Shown here in pieces: positions 1 through 9,826 of a stretch of 20,313 nt of DNA (position 1 is the stretch's first letter; each line of letters starts with the position of its first letter). This DNA comes from Silene noctiflora (Eukaryota; Streptophyta; Magnoliopsida; Caryophyllales; Caryophyllaceae). A program made the position numbers and the translations under genes. Under the pieces are notes generated by a model, which worked only from the letters and a program-made list of their open reading frames with translations, was not told the origin of the DNA and made no database searches. Where the stretch lies: the NCBI GenBank assembly GCA_009801015.1, contig VHZZ01001277.1:94803-115115 (forward strand). Direction: 5' to 3'.

Positions 1-584
1 AAATTTAATATCAAAATGTAAAAAACTACAATCAAATTAGCATATCAAAGGTCACAAAGCAAAGTGGTTTATCATTATATAAGAAAGGGAGTATAAAAAT
101 TGTACGTCAAATACATTTTATTAATATATTTGAATAAACTATTTTCCTAAAAACACACCTGTGCAAATTTACATGGGTTTAAAACTAGTAGCGTCATTAA
201 GGAATATGCTACTTCCGTTCTCGCGGTTAGCTTTAGGAAATGAGCTTCAAAAAATCTGTTTTTTACACTGGTAAAAAGTATTGTTTGTCCTTGCTTCTAT
301 TTTTGTAGTCGAAAAAAACAATTTTTAAACGGGGTCAAATACCATCATAATATAGTTGCCGAGTTTTTCATTCTCATATGGAAGTGCATTTAATCCATTC
401 ATTAACTGTAATCAAATGCTAACCCAATTTTCAAATTTTCAATTTATGTTTTTATCAATAATTAACTTTTATAGTATTTTATAATAATGGATAAAATATC
501 GGATCACTTTCAAATAATTTTCCGCCACTAACTTAATAGAGTAATTTTATTTAAAGCTAAACTTCATTTACATAAGTTAGAATT
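1..584. other. AT-rich intergenic DNA, no gene seen
   Basis: This stretch is AT-rich with stop codons in all frames. I see no convincing coding exon, RNA gene or transposon end in it. It leads directly into the GAGCTCG-rich element that follows. Confidence 0.6.
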
Positions 585-1081
585 TAGGGGTTTAATCGAG
601 CGGAGCTGAGCTCGAGCTTGGGTGGGCTCGGGCTCGACTCGAATTTTTTAGTTCGAGCTCGGGCTCAGCTTGAAACTCGTCAAGCCTAAAAAACTGAAGC
701 TCGAGCTCGGGTCGAGTTCGAACTCGATCTCGTTTTGTCATCATATATTTTCACTTTCTCACCTTTTAAATTTAATTAAATATAAATATTTTTGAAAAAC
801 AACTAAATTATAAAATACTAAAAAATATTATATCATAATATACTTATATAAATGTCTAACTAACATACAATTTGAAATAAAAATAATACTACAATATAAA
901 GATTATAAAAAAAAAAAAATTTATAAACGAGCTTCCGAGTCGAGCTTTGCTGAGCTCGGGCTCGGTTCGGCTCGTATTTAGCCAAGCTCGGCTCAAGCTC
1001 GTTTTGACCGAGCACGAGCTGAGCTTTGACCGAGCCGATTCCGAGGGCTCAACGAGCTGGCTCATATCATTTACAACCCTA
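585..1081. mobile_element. Fold-back MITE-like element rich in GAGCTCG
   Basis: Two GC-rich arms (about 595-735 and 928-1060) made of repeated GAGCTCG/CTCGAGC words flank an AT-rich core (about 740-925). The outer ends are imperfect inverted repeats: TTTAGGGGTTTAATCGAGC on the left, and TTTAGGGTTGTAAATGAT when the right end is read on the other strand. This two-armed layout is that of non-autonomous DNA transposons common in plant genomes. No clean target duplication is visible, so the exact borders and the superfamily are uncertain. Confidence 0.6.
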
Positions 1082-1185
1082 AATTAGATAGTCCCATTGG
1101 AAAATTTCAGGTTTGGGTCTATCACTAAATTAATGTCTCGTGACGGGTTGATTGCGCACCCCCATTTCCTAAATCCTATAATCGC

Positions 1186-1656
1186 CAGTGGCAGAGCACA
1201 GATCGGATATCCGATCCAAAGTGCTAGTTCGGATCAGATATCCATATTAAAAATTTCTTAAGTCATATATCCACATCCAGACCAAATGTTTCGGATATCC
1301 AAAATAATCAGATCGGATGCGGATATCCATCAGATACCCATATTTTGGAATTTACTTTACATTAAGTTTGAAATGCGATCATATTCATCGTCTTACATGA
1401 TGATTTTTTTTGTATTCTTAATCCAATGTTCTTGACATAAAATTTAAGTGACATTTACATATTTATCAAATATTTCCAACTTTCATTAAATTTTTGTATT
1501 AGATAAAACTACATTTTCACGAAATTATACTAAAAATTTATAGTTTTGGATCGGATCGGATATCTTTTAATTCTAATATCCATATCCAAAGAATCGGATC
1601 AGATATAGATAAATTTGGATAATCAGATTTTTTGCTCAGCCCTTAATTCGCCACTG
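1186..1656. mobile_element. MITE-like element with repeated GGATATCC words
   Basis: The left end CAGTGGCAGAGC and the right end GCTCAG...GCCACTG form imperfect terminal inverted repeats (CAGTGGC). Between them GATCGGATATCC-type words recur many times near both ends (about 1201-1340 and 1547-1630), around an AT-rich core. The CAGTGGC terminus resembles plant hAT or CACTA ends, but I see no target duplication. The right end lies only a few bases from the terminator of the tRNA-Lys gene. Confidence 0.5.
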
Positions 1657-1660
1657 ACGT

Positions 1661-1667
1661 AAAAAAA
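1661..1667 (-). terminator. RNA polymerase III T-tract of the tRNA-Lys gene
   Basis: On the minus strand a run of seven T begins directly after the discriminator base of the tRNA. That is the usual pol III stop signal. Confidence 0.85.
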
Positions 1668-1740
1668 CGCCCACCGTGGGGCTCGAACCCACGACCACAA
1701 GGTTAAGAGCCTTGCGCTCTACCAACTGAGCTAGACGGGC
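1668..1740 (-). tRNA. tRNA-Lys (anticodon CTT)
   Basis: The minus strand folds into a standard 73-nt cloverleaf. The acceptor stem is GCCCGTC/GGTGGGC with discriminator G. The D-arm region TAGCTCAGTTGGTAGAGC is also the A box. The anticodon arm is CAAGG-CTCTTAA-CCTTG, with CTT at positions 34-36, which reads AAG (Lys). The T arm GTGGG-TTCGAGC-CCCAC contains the B box. There is no intron. A CAA motif lies just upstream (ATGCAACAAA before position 1 of the tRNA), as in many plant tRNA genes, and a T-tract follows. All expected features are present, so the gene is probably functional. Confidence 0.96.
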
Positions 1741-2240
1741 TTTGTTGCATAACTGTTTGAGTAGTAGTTATAAAACCTTGTACTTCATGTTGATGAAGCA
1801 CGTTAGTTGCACGTCTTCTAAGTTCTAGATATGACCAACTACTCGGACTTGGTTTAAAAAAATTGGACTGCAATTCAAACTTCAAAGTGAAGCCGGAATT
1901 GCTTGAAAATCAACTTTCTCAATTTTGTAATGCTCAATCACATGTAGAGCTCTTATTATTTGTGATAAAAATCATAAAATAAACCTTTGGAATGAAATGA
2001 ATTATCACTTAGATGAATAAACGAATCACATAATGTGGCTTCATGGGCTAACTAACGTACATTTCATTCATTTGTAATTTAATCATGATATAACCATTTT
2101 CACTCTTTATTGAGCTTTAATCTTTATTAGACTCTCTTAACCATCTCCGAGATTTTAACGACGGAGGTTGAACACGTTATATTCATTGTATTTAACTTAA
2201 CTAGTAAATGCAACTTGGCTAGCTTAAGCGCGAGCAAGGG
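1741..2240. other. AT-rich intergenic DNA upstream of the tRNA gene
   Basis: Apart from the CAA motif at the tRNA 5' side, I see no gene or clear repeat. The short open frame that overlaps the tRNA on the minus strand is a by-product of the tRNA sequence. Confidence 0.55.
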
Positions 2241-2470
2241 CAGATTCAGGATTTAATTTATGGGGTAGTAAGATAATAGGTGGAAAACCAAAGCCTTTAC
2301 CATTGAACCACAAAATGTTTATTGTACATTTAATGGAATAATATTTACTTATCTATTATTCAACAATAATTGGGGTAGCAAAAATCCGTCTTCTAAACAC
2401 TATTTTTTATGTTTGGGGTAGCGGTCGTCACCCCTTGCTACCAAGTGGGTATGTCCCTGGAGGCGAGTTG
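2241..2470. repeat. Possible degenerate DNA-transposon remnant
   Basis: The word TGGGGTAG occurs three times (near 2261, 2371 and 2415). The left side (GAGCAAGGGCAGATTCAGGATTT) partly mirrors the right side (CACCCCTTGCTACC read on the other strand). Plant elements with a GGGCGGATTCAGGATTT-like start and a CCCCTTGCT end are common. No target duplication is visible, so this is only a tentative call. Confidence 0.3.
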
Positions 2471-2482
2471 TTAATACTCTTA

Positions 2483-2785
2483 TGTAACACCCCCAACCCA
2501 AACCTAGGGTCGGGAGCGGTCATTCCCGGTAGCTTGTCAGGCTGTGTACATGGCCCACAAGTCAACATGGGTCCTTTCCAGCGCATTTTGTCCGACTACT
2601 CTTCAGCCAAGCACACTTAATTGTGGAGTTCTTTCGCATGGATAACCATAAAAGAAAGTGCACTTTGCTGATATGAGTAATAATTTCAATCCTTTTAAGC
2701 ACTAGTCAGATTTTAAGCTTATCAATGAACCTTTTCAATGGGGTACCCCACCCGAATAACGTTTTCGGTTCAGTGGAGTATTACA
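2483..2785 (+). mobile_element. Solo LTR with 5S-like insert, Cassandra-type TRIM
   Basis: The element starts TGTAACACCCCC and ends GGAGTATTACA, so it has the TG...CA ends and short inverted terminal repeat of an LTR. It is 303 bp, the size of a TRIM LTR. The flanks CTCTTA (left) and CTCTA (right) look like a slightly decayed target duplication. No primer-binding site follows the right end, so only a solo LTR remains. A 38-bp stretch inside (2595-2632) matches plant 5S rRNA on the minus strand, which is the hallmark of Cassandra elements. The family name is an inference from that feature. Confidence 0.65.
2595..2632 (-). other. 5S rRNA-like segment inside the solo LTR
   Basis: Read on the minus strand this is AGAACTCC....TTAAG.GTGCTTGG..GA..AGTAGT. 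From memory of plant 5S rRNA, about 31 of 37 positions agree with the AGAACTCCGAAGTTAAGCG region and the sequence after it. This is the part of 5S that carries the internal A box and intermediate element. Similarity fades on both sides, so it is not a 5S gene but a domain within the LTR. Confidence 0.65.
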
Positions 2786-2870
2786 CTCTAAACATTCATA
2801 CACACATGATTAGTGTGTAACCGTAAAAACGATAAAAATAAAATCTTTAAATTATACTCTTTATGTCTTG

Positions 2871-2926
2871 GTCAATAATTTACCCTTTTCATTTTTGGGT
2901 GATTTAGTCAATAGTTTACACTTTTC
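2871..2926 (+). repeat. Two direct 20-bp repeats
   Basis: GTCAATAATTTACCCTTTTC (2871-2890) recurs as GTCAATAGTTTACACTTTTC (2907-2926), with two differences and a 36-bp period. It resembles the interior of Stowaway-like repeats. The rest of 2786-3319 is AT-rich and holds no gene that I can see. Confidence 0.6.
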
Positions 2927-3329
2927 CTCTATTGTAATTTGTAAATGAACCAATCCATTTGGGGACCATAACATTTACTCCTTCCAAGTTACTTTTAATT
3001 TTTAACTCTAAACTTCAACACAAATTCTTGTATAAGGCAATTTTAGGCAGTATTGTAAAATCACCTACATTACTTTGTGAAAGGTACTCCGTAGTTATTA
3101 AGAAATTATTATAAAGTTACTACTTAGGTAAATTTTAGATAGTTTACTAGTTTTACATAATTCAAGAATTCTTATTTAAGACGAAGATATCTGTTTGAAG
3201 CTAGTCAAATAACATGTTTTATTTATGTAAATGATGTGCTATTTGACCTGTTTTATTTGAAATGGATATCCGTTTTAAGAGTGACTCGGTGTGATTGTGT
3301 AGTAAAACCTCCTAAGTCCTCACACCCAC

Positions 3330-4051
3330 GGAAAGTGATACGGTTACACTCAGTGTATAATATTTTTTATACACCACCAATAACAATATGACATGTGGTA
3401 GAATCTTTATTTCTTTTTAAAGGTAAAATGAAGAGATAGAATTTTAGTAAGGTTGGGGAGAATTTGGAGGTAAAATTTTAAGAAAATATTTGCCTTTTTA
3501 AAGTTAACTTCTGGTATTTTAATATAATAATAACTTAATTAAATTAATACTAGTAAAAAAAAATGGATTTCACAATTACTTTCAACATACTCTGCCATGA
3601 ATAAACATTTACAACCAAAAAAATGTTACCATTTACGATCAATTTTTTTGTAATTATGCGTGTTTAAACCTGAATAACCATTTACAACCAAAAAATGTTA
3701 CCAGCAAAAAAAAAATCAATTAACAAATTCTGTTAAATTTTGCATAAAACGATTTTACACCCATATAATGAAAAATCGTTCGACGAAAAATTTATTAACA
3801 GATAAAAATATTTATTTAGTAATTTAAGAAATTTTAATGAAATAATTACTGAATTGTAAAGAAAAAAAAATAATAAAAAAAAAAAATTGGGAGCCACGTT
3901 TGTTTTGAGTTTTAAATAGATATGATTTGCAAATATTTGGCCAGATTCTAAAAATAGAATATAAGAGATATTTTATTTCTAACCCATCTATGCCAAGTGT
4001 CAAAATATTATTCGTGGTGTATAAGAGCTAAGTGTAACCGTAGCCTTTTCG
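3330..4051. mobile_element. Mutator-like MITE with 10-bp target duplication
   Basis: The left end GGAAAGTGATACGGTTACACT matches the right end read on the other strand (CGAAAAGGCTACGGTTACACT). The inverted similarity continues inward through TTATACACCAC.AATAA and a TGACA..TGG block, for about 60 bp. Both ends are flanked by the same 10 bases, TCACACCCAC (3320-3329 and 4052-4061). A duplication of 9-11 bp is typical of Mutator-like elements. The 722-bp AT-rich interior has no coding capacity, so the element is non-autonomous. It sits about 130 bp before the start codon of the SAP/CCCH gene, so it replaced that gene's proximal promoter or leader. Confidence 0.85.
3606..3703 (+). repeat. Direct 25-bp repeats inside the Mutator-like MITE
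   Basis: CATTTACAACC followed by an A-run and TGTTACCA occurs at 3606-3631 and again at 3679-3703. The copies differ only by one A in the A-run. Confidence 0.8.
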
Positions 4052-4182
4052 TCACACCCACCTATTGAAATTTAAATTGATTTAGGATTTCAAGAATTGA
4101 CAACGGTCTCCACTCTCCCCTCATTTGCAGACCTTTTACAAGCCCTAAACCCTCGTTCAGAAAACCTTAATTTACTCCAAAA

Positions 4183-7100
4183 ATGGCACAATCTCGCAGC
4201 AATCACAGACACTCAGATGAGGATCAAGAAGATTATTCTGAAATGGAACACTATACTGATGAAGAATTCAATTCTGAAGATTCCGATGATGATCCGTCAT
4301 ACACAAACGAACTCATCAAAGCTCAATCCAAATTTTCCAAGTTATCAATTGAAAACAAATCAAGATTAAGGTGAATTAATGGTTTAATTTATCTGGGTTA
4401 TCGTCAAAATTTAAACTTCGTGTCGAATATTCATCCAGTACTCCCTCCGTCCTATTCATTTGTTTACTTGTTTTATTATTTGTGACAGGTATTTTAATTA
4501 AAGGTAAACAAATGATTGGGATGGATGGAGTAATTCATATTTTGATTGCTCTTATGTAGTCAATGGCGCCATAGGGCGATGAAATTATTGAAACTTTTAG
4601 TTAAAGTTTTGAATTTTTCCGCTAATTTACGTTATTGTGTTACTAGTTCATCCCCTCAAAACTATAAATCCCGATTCCGCTACTGTATGCTTTGTTTTCT
4701 TGGTTGGTTTTATATGGTTATTATTTTATATGACAGAGATGATGAAGTATTGGAGGTAGATGACGAGGGTGCGAGTTTACCGAAGCTTAGTAAAGAAGAT
4801 TTGAAAAATTTTGAGCATGTTCAAGAAATAATAGATTGTAAGCAAGAATTTTAAAATGATTAAGAAAAATGTTATTTTGTTGTTTGTGAATTATTATGCA
4901 CAAATTCGCATTTGTGAGTTGTGATGTCTCACAACCGGTTAAAGAGGGCAAGGGGGTTCTGAGATGTCACAAGTCGTCACAAGCAAGAGTAGCTGATTAT
5001 TATGATGTTATGAAGGATTATATTGATTGGAAAAAGGGTTTGTTTCTGTATGGTGGACAGGCGGGCAAGTGGAGAAATTGAAGGTGGAGCAATGTAAAGT
5101 GTATTTGAGGAAACATGGGTTGAGATTGACGGGGAAGAAGGACGTTCTTATTCAGAGAATTAAGGAGCACATAGAGTATGTAGCAAAATTCTTTGATGGA
5201 AGCAATGCTTTTTTACTTTTACTGACAGTCGTTTTAAAGTGTGTAAAGATGATGATCTGGTAATGTGAATCTGATTGTCAGGATTCTAAATGGTGGAGAG
5301 AAGAAATATCCGCCTTCAAGCTTTGTATTAAACTGCAAGGGTATGTTTTAGTCTTTCAGGTGTATACAATCATCAATCATAACACATTCGGATTGGACAA
5401 CTGTTAGTTAGGCTCGCGTGTGTTAGACTGTCTCACAAATAGAAGTTGTGAGACACTGCCTGAGATCATCTTGTTTAGGGATTTGTTATATGTAAGAAAA
5501 TGGTTACGGTTGGTTTATTGTGGTTGTAGCTTAGAGTAAGGTTAGGGATGTCCTGACCACAATGCATGTCTCAATGTATTCATATTAGCCTTATTTCAAG
5601 TGTCATGTTTTGATCACGGGAACATATCTTGTTCCGAATTGTGATGGATTTTCTGGTTGCCTAAACAAGCTACATGACTTCTAATACGGAGTATCAACTT
5701 AAGTTTCATTTGCCTTATGTTGGTGTTCTGCTTCTCCAAATTTCCCGATAAACATTTGAGGCATTATGCAGGTGATGCATGTTTAGGAGACGTAGTGATG
5801 TTTGAGCAAACTGTATATGAAGGGTATGTTTTCTGACTTTGCATTTTACACTTTATACTTGTAAATCAAAGTCGGTGGCTGCTAAGCTAGTTAACATAGT
5901 GTCTTTATGAACATTGCCTTACAAGTGCAATTGCTTGGCTCAGGTTCAGCATTGTCTCAAGGAGTGCCAGTGGACCACCATGTGGTAAACGAACCATTGC
6001 AGGCCGGATAGTGAATGAAAGTTACGGTGCAGCTAAACAACAGCATACATTTACGGTTGGTTCACTTCACATGACTACACCTCATATCTTTTACTCTCTA
6101 CATGGGCTATATGGGATACATCCCATTTTTATACCCCCAATTTGACTTGGTTAGTCAATTACGTTGACTTTAACCGGCTTTTCTCATAATATAATGTTGC
6201 AATTGCTGAAAATAATGATGATATGAAGATGGTTATTTCGATGAATCAAACTTGTCAAATTTTACGCTGTATTGCCAAGTCTATTTTAGAGAAATTGACA
6301 TAGGTTGAACACCAAAGTCAAATGAGGACAATAAATTCGGGATGGAGGTGGTTTCACTTGTGCTACTATCATGCATTTTTATACTCCTAGAAAACTAACT
6401 GAAGTTGTGTGTACTCCATCGACTGCGGATTATCTATTAATACAAGAATTCCTCTATGTATTATGCTTAGTAGAATGCTTCATTACTGATGAATGTAACA
6501 ACATGCACAACACTCTTTATACCTGTTTGACATCCACTTAGTGTGACCAATATATGAGTATCCATTGATATGGAGCTTTATCACATGTAGGTTGTGCAAA
6601 ACAGCATGATATGCATTGGCTGTTGGTTAAGTCTCCGACAGAAGTGATTTGTGGCTTTTGGTTATAACCATGTTGCTTCGACTTTTTACATCTATGGCCG
6701 TGTCCATTTTGAAAGGGACACTCAAGGATATGGGTCTGAAATTTTTACTTGGCCCTTGTCAATTTGACATTTTGACGCTTCACTTGGGAAAGAGATGGCC
6801 ACATAGCGGAAGTGGCAGTTTATAAGATTTAATGATTTTAAGCATTACTCGGTATTTTACAATCGGAGCCTCTATTGACTATAAAAAAACCCGGTAAATA
6901 ATTATTATAGTTTATAAATGTAGATTTATGTTTCGAAGACATTTGCCCGCATCCATATCATCACTTTAGTACAAAGTCCATGTTCCTGAAAAAGTGATTC
7001 ATGTGGGTCTATCTGTATCCATATCTGACACCAATACCAGCCATACCAAACAGGTTATGGTAATGTTGCTGCTGATGGTATTAGTGTATGACTTAACCTC

Positions 7101-8810
7101 TTCACAGGATCAGGAAAGACCATTCTTTTATCTTGATCTTTACTTCCGTAATGCTGACCATCTTTCTCTGATCAGGTTGAGGTTCTTTGGAGCAAAGGGG
7201 AGAAACCACTTCCCCCACTTCATCCGCTCTTGATAAAGGGAAGAAATCTGTACAAATTGGAGACAAGAAGACAGGTCAGTGATTAACAGGCTCTGCTTTG
7301 ATGCTTATATGTTTTCGTAATGATTACTCAAGTGACGTTCAATTGTAGAGGTGGGAAGATGAAGCTGAAAGGCAGAGAGTCTTGAGTGAAAAACATAGCA
7401 GGGGTACAGTGGCTAGATCAAATAGAGAAGCCCGAATTCAAGAGAAGATGGCAAAGAAGACACTTAAAGGCGCGAGGTAATTGACTCCACACCATCTACA
7501 TTCTGTATTGTACACCATCTACATTCTGTATTGTACATTTGTACTCCCCCCGTTTCATTTTACAAGTTGTTTTAGAGTGTTACACCATAATTAAGAGAAA
7601 CCACTGGAAATGTCAAAATAGTATGTTAAAGTACGATAATGAAAATTTCACCGAGAATTGCATCAAATGATTGCTACTTCACAATAAAAAGAAGCGTGTC
7701 TGCTTTAGTGAACCATTTTACATTATCTCATAACCAAAAAATAGTAAAACCTTGGCCTCTTTGGAAATGGAACTAATTTTACGTGATACACATGCAAAAT
7801 GGATATTTGATGCAATTTCCGTTGGAGCTAAAGACTCATTACTCTCTGGTTCTAGATTATATGGAATAAATCAAAATGCCTCACTAAAGTGAATGCTTTT
7901 CTTTCTCTTGTGAAGTACTAGTGGTCCTTCGATGCAATTCTCAACGCAATTTTCATCTTGGGTCATTCGTAAACAACCTCTTTGTGTTGCTAACACAAGG
8001 GTAAGGCTGCGATCCCCCCCTCTCCTATCCCGCAATTTGTGGGTATCATTGAGGCACTGGGATAATGCTGTTGTACATATTCAAAATGGCTGAATTACGT
8101 TGGAATAAAGGAACATGGTTACATGGTTGTTACTTGGCCCACTGAATTAATTGCACTTTATTTTTTTATTGTGAAGTATTAGTCATATGCCATCCTCGTC
8201 ACAAACAATGTTCATGATGGATCATCCAGAAACCGTGTTTCTTTGCTGTTAAGACTCGGGTGTACATTTGATTCCGCTTACCTCTCTTAATGTTGCTGAT
8301 ATTGTGTCATTTAAATTTGTTATCTACAGCAGGGTTAATCCAAAAAACAAAGAGAACCCATGCCATCCAAAGGGCTCGAAGCATGAAACAAATCAAGTCT
8401 ATCTCTATGGTTCGGAAAAGTCCAGAATCAATGTCCAACAGCAACTACAATCTGAGGCTCCGAAACAGAACTCAAAGTCCATACCACTATCTAGATATCC
8501 ATTAACTACCCGACTTGATAAACCGAATATGCCAGCATCTCATTTTCATCAGGAAGCCACCTGCAGAGCTCAAAGTTCTTATTCGACCAATGTATATTAT
8601 CCTCAAGGCCAACCTTTGCCTGGCGGTTATACAACATTGATGAATACTAACTACATGCAGTCAACAGGACCTTCTCAAAGACCGGGCGTATATTATCCTC
8701 GAGGCCAACCTTTGCCTGGCGGTTACACAGGCCCAAAACAACAGTTGTGTCGATATTATCCTCAAGGTAGATGTCACTTTGGGAACCAGTGCAAGTTCTT
8801 GCATGAATGA
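4183..8810 (+). CDS. SAP domain and CCCH zinc-finger protein (9 coding exons)
   Basis: Nine exons join in frame: 4183-4370, 4737-4837, 5061-5175, 5282-5340, 5772-5823, 5944-6055, 7176-7274, 7349-7476, 8333-8810. Together they encode 443 aa. All introns are GT-AG and the phases agree. The start has a good context (AAAATGGC). Residues about 11-40 are very acidic. Residues about 101-135 (EKLKVEQCKVYLRKHGLRLT and what follows) are a SAP domain, a DNA/RNA-binding helix pair of nuclear proteins. Residues 136-242 form a conserved plant block (NGGEKKYPPSSFVLNCKG, then VEVLWSKGEKPLPPLHPLLI). A charged Arg/Lys/Glu-rich segment follows (about 243-285). The C-terminus is a single CCCH finger, C424-x7-C432-x5-C438-x3-H442. 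A nuclear role in nucleic-acid binding is likely; the exact function is unknown to me. A 41-bp repeat in the last exon duplicates the YYPQGQPLPGGYT motif. Confidence 0.87.
4441..4530. mobile_element. Stowaway MITE in intron 1 of the SAP/CCCH gene
   Basis: The ends CTCCCTCCGTCCTATTCATT and (other strand) CTCCATCCATCCCAATCATT are matching inverted repeats that continue through TGTTTAC. TA dinucleotides flank both sides (4439-4440 and 4531-4532). The 90-bp size, the CTCCCTCCGT end and the TA duplication are diagnostic of Stowaway (Tc1/mariner-type) MITEs. Confidence 0.93.
5430..5454. repeat. Perfect 9-bp hairpin in intron 4
   Basis: GTCTCACAA and TTGTGAGAC pair perfectly around the 7-nt loop ATAGAAG. 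GTCTCAC...GTGAGAC fold-backs are frequent in Caryophyllales repeats; here it is probably a remnant of such a repeat. Confidence 0.7.
7489..7534 (+). repeat. Perfect 2 x 23-bp tandem duplication
   Basis: The 23-bp unit starting ACACCATCTACATTCTG occurs twice with no difference (7489-7511, 7512-7534), only 12 bp after the exon 8 splice donor of the SAP/CCCH gene. Perfect identity suggests a recent slippage or repair event. Confidence 0.9.
7544..7590. repeat. Half of a Stowaway-like element
   Basis: TACTCCCCCCGTTTCATTTTACAAG looks like one end of a Stowaway MITE. I cannot find the partner end in the intron, so it is probably a broken copy. Confidence 0.4.
7635..7714 (+). repeat. Dispersed hairpin repeat, copy A
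   Basis: In intron 8 of the SAP/CCCH gene, GAAAATT....CGAGAATTGCA and CTACTTCACAATA...GAAGCG align along about 80 bp with the sequence at 9904-9982. It belongs to an uncharacterised dispersed repeat with a TACTTCACAATA core. Confidence 0.65.
7957..8074 (+). mobile_element. 3' part of a SINE
   Basis: The sequence GGGTCATTCGTAAACAACCT, then AAGGGTAAGGCTGCGATCCCCCC, then TTGAGGCACTGGGATAATG with a short GTTGT tail follows the pattern of a widespread plant tRNA-derived SINE family (Au-like). The pol III promoter end is not recognisable, so this is probably a 5'-truncated copy. It lies in intron 8 of the SAP/CCCH gene. The family name comes from memory of the pattern, not from a search. Confidence 0.5.
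8592..8728 (+). repeat. Coding duplication of a 41-bp motif
   Basis: GTATATTATCCTCAAGGCCA and the bases after it (8592-8632) recur at 8688-8728 with two changes. They encode VYYPQGQPLPGGYT and VYYPRGQPLPGGYT in the last exon of the SAP/CCCH gene, with a 96-bp (32-codon) period. A third, shorter echo, TATTATCCTCAAGG, encodes YYPQG inside the zinc finger itself. Confidence 0.92.
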
Positions 8811-9547
8811 GTTGAGTAGGAATTACTACTGGATTTACCTTGCTACACTTTAGAAATCAGTCGGTGTCAAAAACTGCTCTTTTGGCTCCCGTTACACCAA
8901 AACGAAATCACGCTGTTAATGCCAAACTCAAAGGTGTACCGAATTTTTGAGTCAGTCAAGAAGTTGAATATCACTGTAATGTTGGCACCTTTTTGCACTG
9001 TATTGACTAATGAGACATTGATTGTAAGAAAAGCAATGCAAGTCCATCTACTGTCTTGAAGATTGAGTCTGTGTTGAAAGCATCATGCACCTTCTTCATC
9101 TTCACTATCACTGGTTCATTGGAATATGGTTGTAAAATGAGTACAATATTAGGTTGAACTCGTAGACTGAGTAAGAGAAAAGACGGGCCCTATTCTTTTA
9201 GACTTACAGTTCAATTCTTATCCTTTTAGACCAAATTGGTTCAGGTCCGTTTTACTTTTCAAGTCAGTTGAACGAGTTTAAGGCCGAAAAAACGGGGACG
9301 AAGTGAGAAATACTTGTCACCCAAAAAAAGAGAAATATTTCTCAATTTTATTTCTTCCAAACATTAAAAGGTAGCCAATTTAATTGACTTTTTTTTTGTC
9401 CTATTCACTCAATTTTCTGTACACTGAACATGTGATATACTGCCAACATATCTGATATTTCTCTTCCCATTTCTACTAAAAAAATCACTCTTCTCACATC
9501 TACTGTACTTTTCTTCATCTACTCTAACATCAAGCTGAGTTTTTGAG
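8811..9547 (+). other. 3' UTR of the SAP/CCCH gene and promoter of the oxidase gene
   Basis: No coding exon is visible. The first few hundred bases should be the 3' UTR of the upstream gene. A perfect 14-bp palindrome, GAGAAATATTTCTC, lies at 9330-9343. From about 9470 the sequence becomes CT-rich and reads like a transcribed plant 5' leader ending at a good splice donor (GAG|GTATGT at 9548). I do not see a convincing TATA box. Confidence 0.5.
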
Positions 9548-9826
9548 GTATGTGCTCAACTTTTAAAACCCATTCATTGCAGTAATTTAGTTCAGCGTAT
9601 CATGTGAATTTTCCGTAAATTTCTTGCGACTGTATTACAATCATTATAGACTGTCATGCTTTTGTTGTAAACTTTTTGCTATAATCTTGATTTCTGCTTT
9701 TAAACATTTTATTTTGCTAATTTCTTTTAATTCATTGTGTTACTGCAACAATAATAAGGTGTAGGAGATAAGAAGTTTGTTTATAAACATGACCTGTTGT
9801 TGTGGCCACATATAATCTCTTAAAAG

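Noticed and set aside
1703-1885. Minus-strand open frame of 60 codons
   Set aside because: It overlaps the tRNA-Lys gene and its flank; its C-terminal end is just translated tRNA.
2595-2632. Genuine 5S rRNA gene
   Set aside because: Only about 38 bp match and with several changes; the rest of the 120-nt gene is absent.
4097-4369. Plus-strand open frame of 90 codons at the 5' end of the SAP/CCCH gene
   Set aside because: It is out of frame with the acidic exon 1 and the downstream SAP exons; the 4183 start joins all exons in phase.
4546-4854. 102-codon open frame
   Set aside because: Its start lies in intron 1; only the end (from 4737) is exon 2, entered through a splice acceptor.
8268-8332. 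Start of the 180-codon open frame as a separate small zinc-finger gene
   Set aside because: The part before 8333 is intron; the acceptor TACAGCAG and the phase with exon 8 show it is the last exon of the larger gene.
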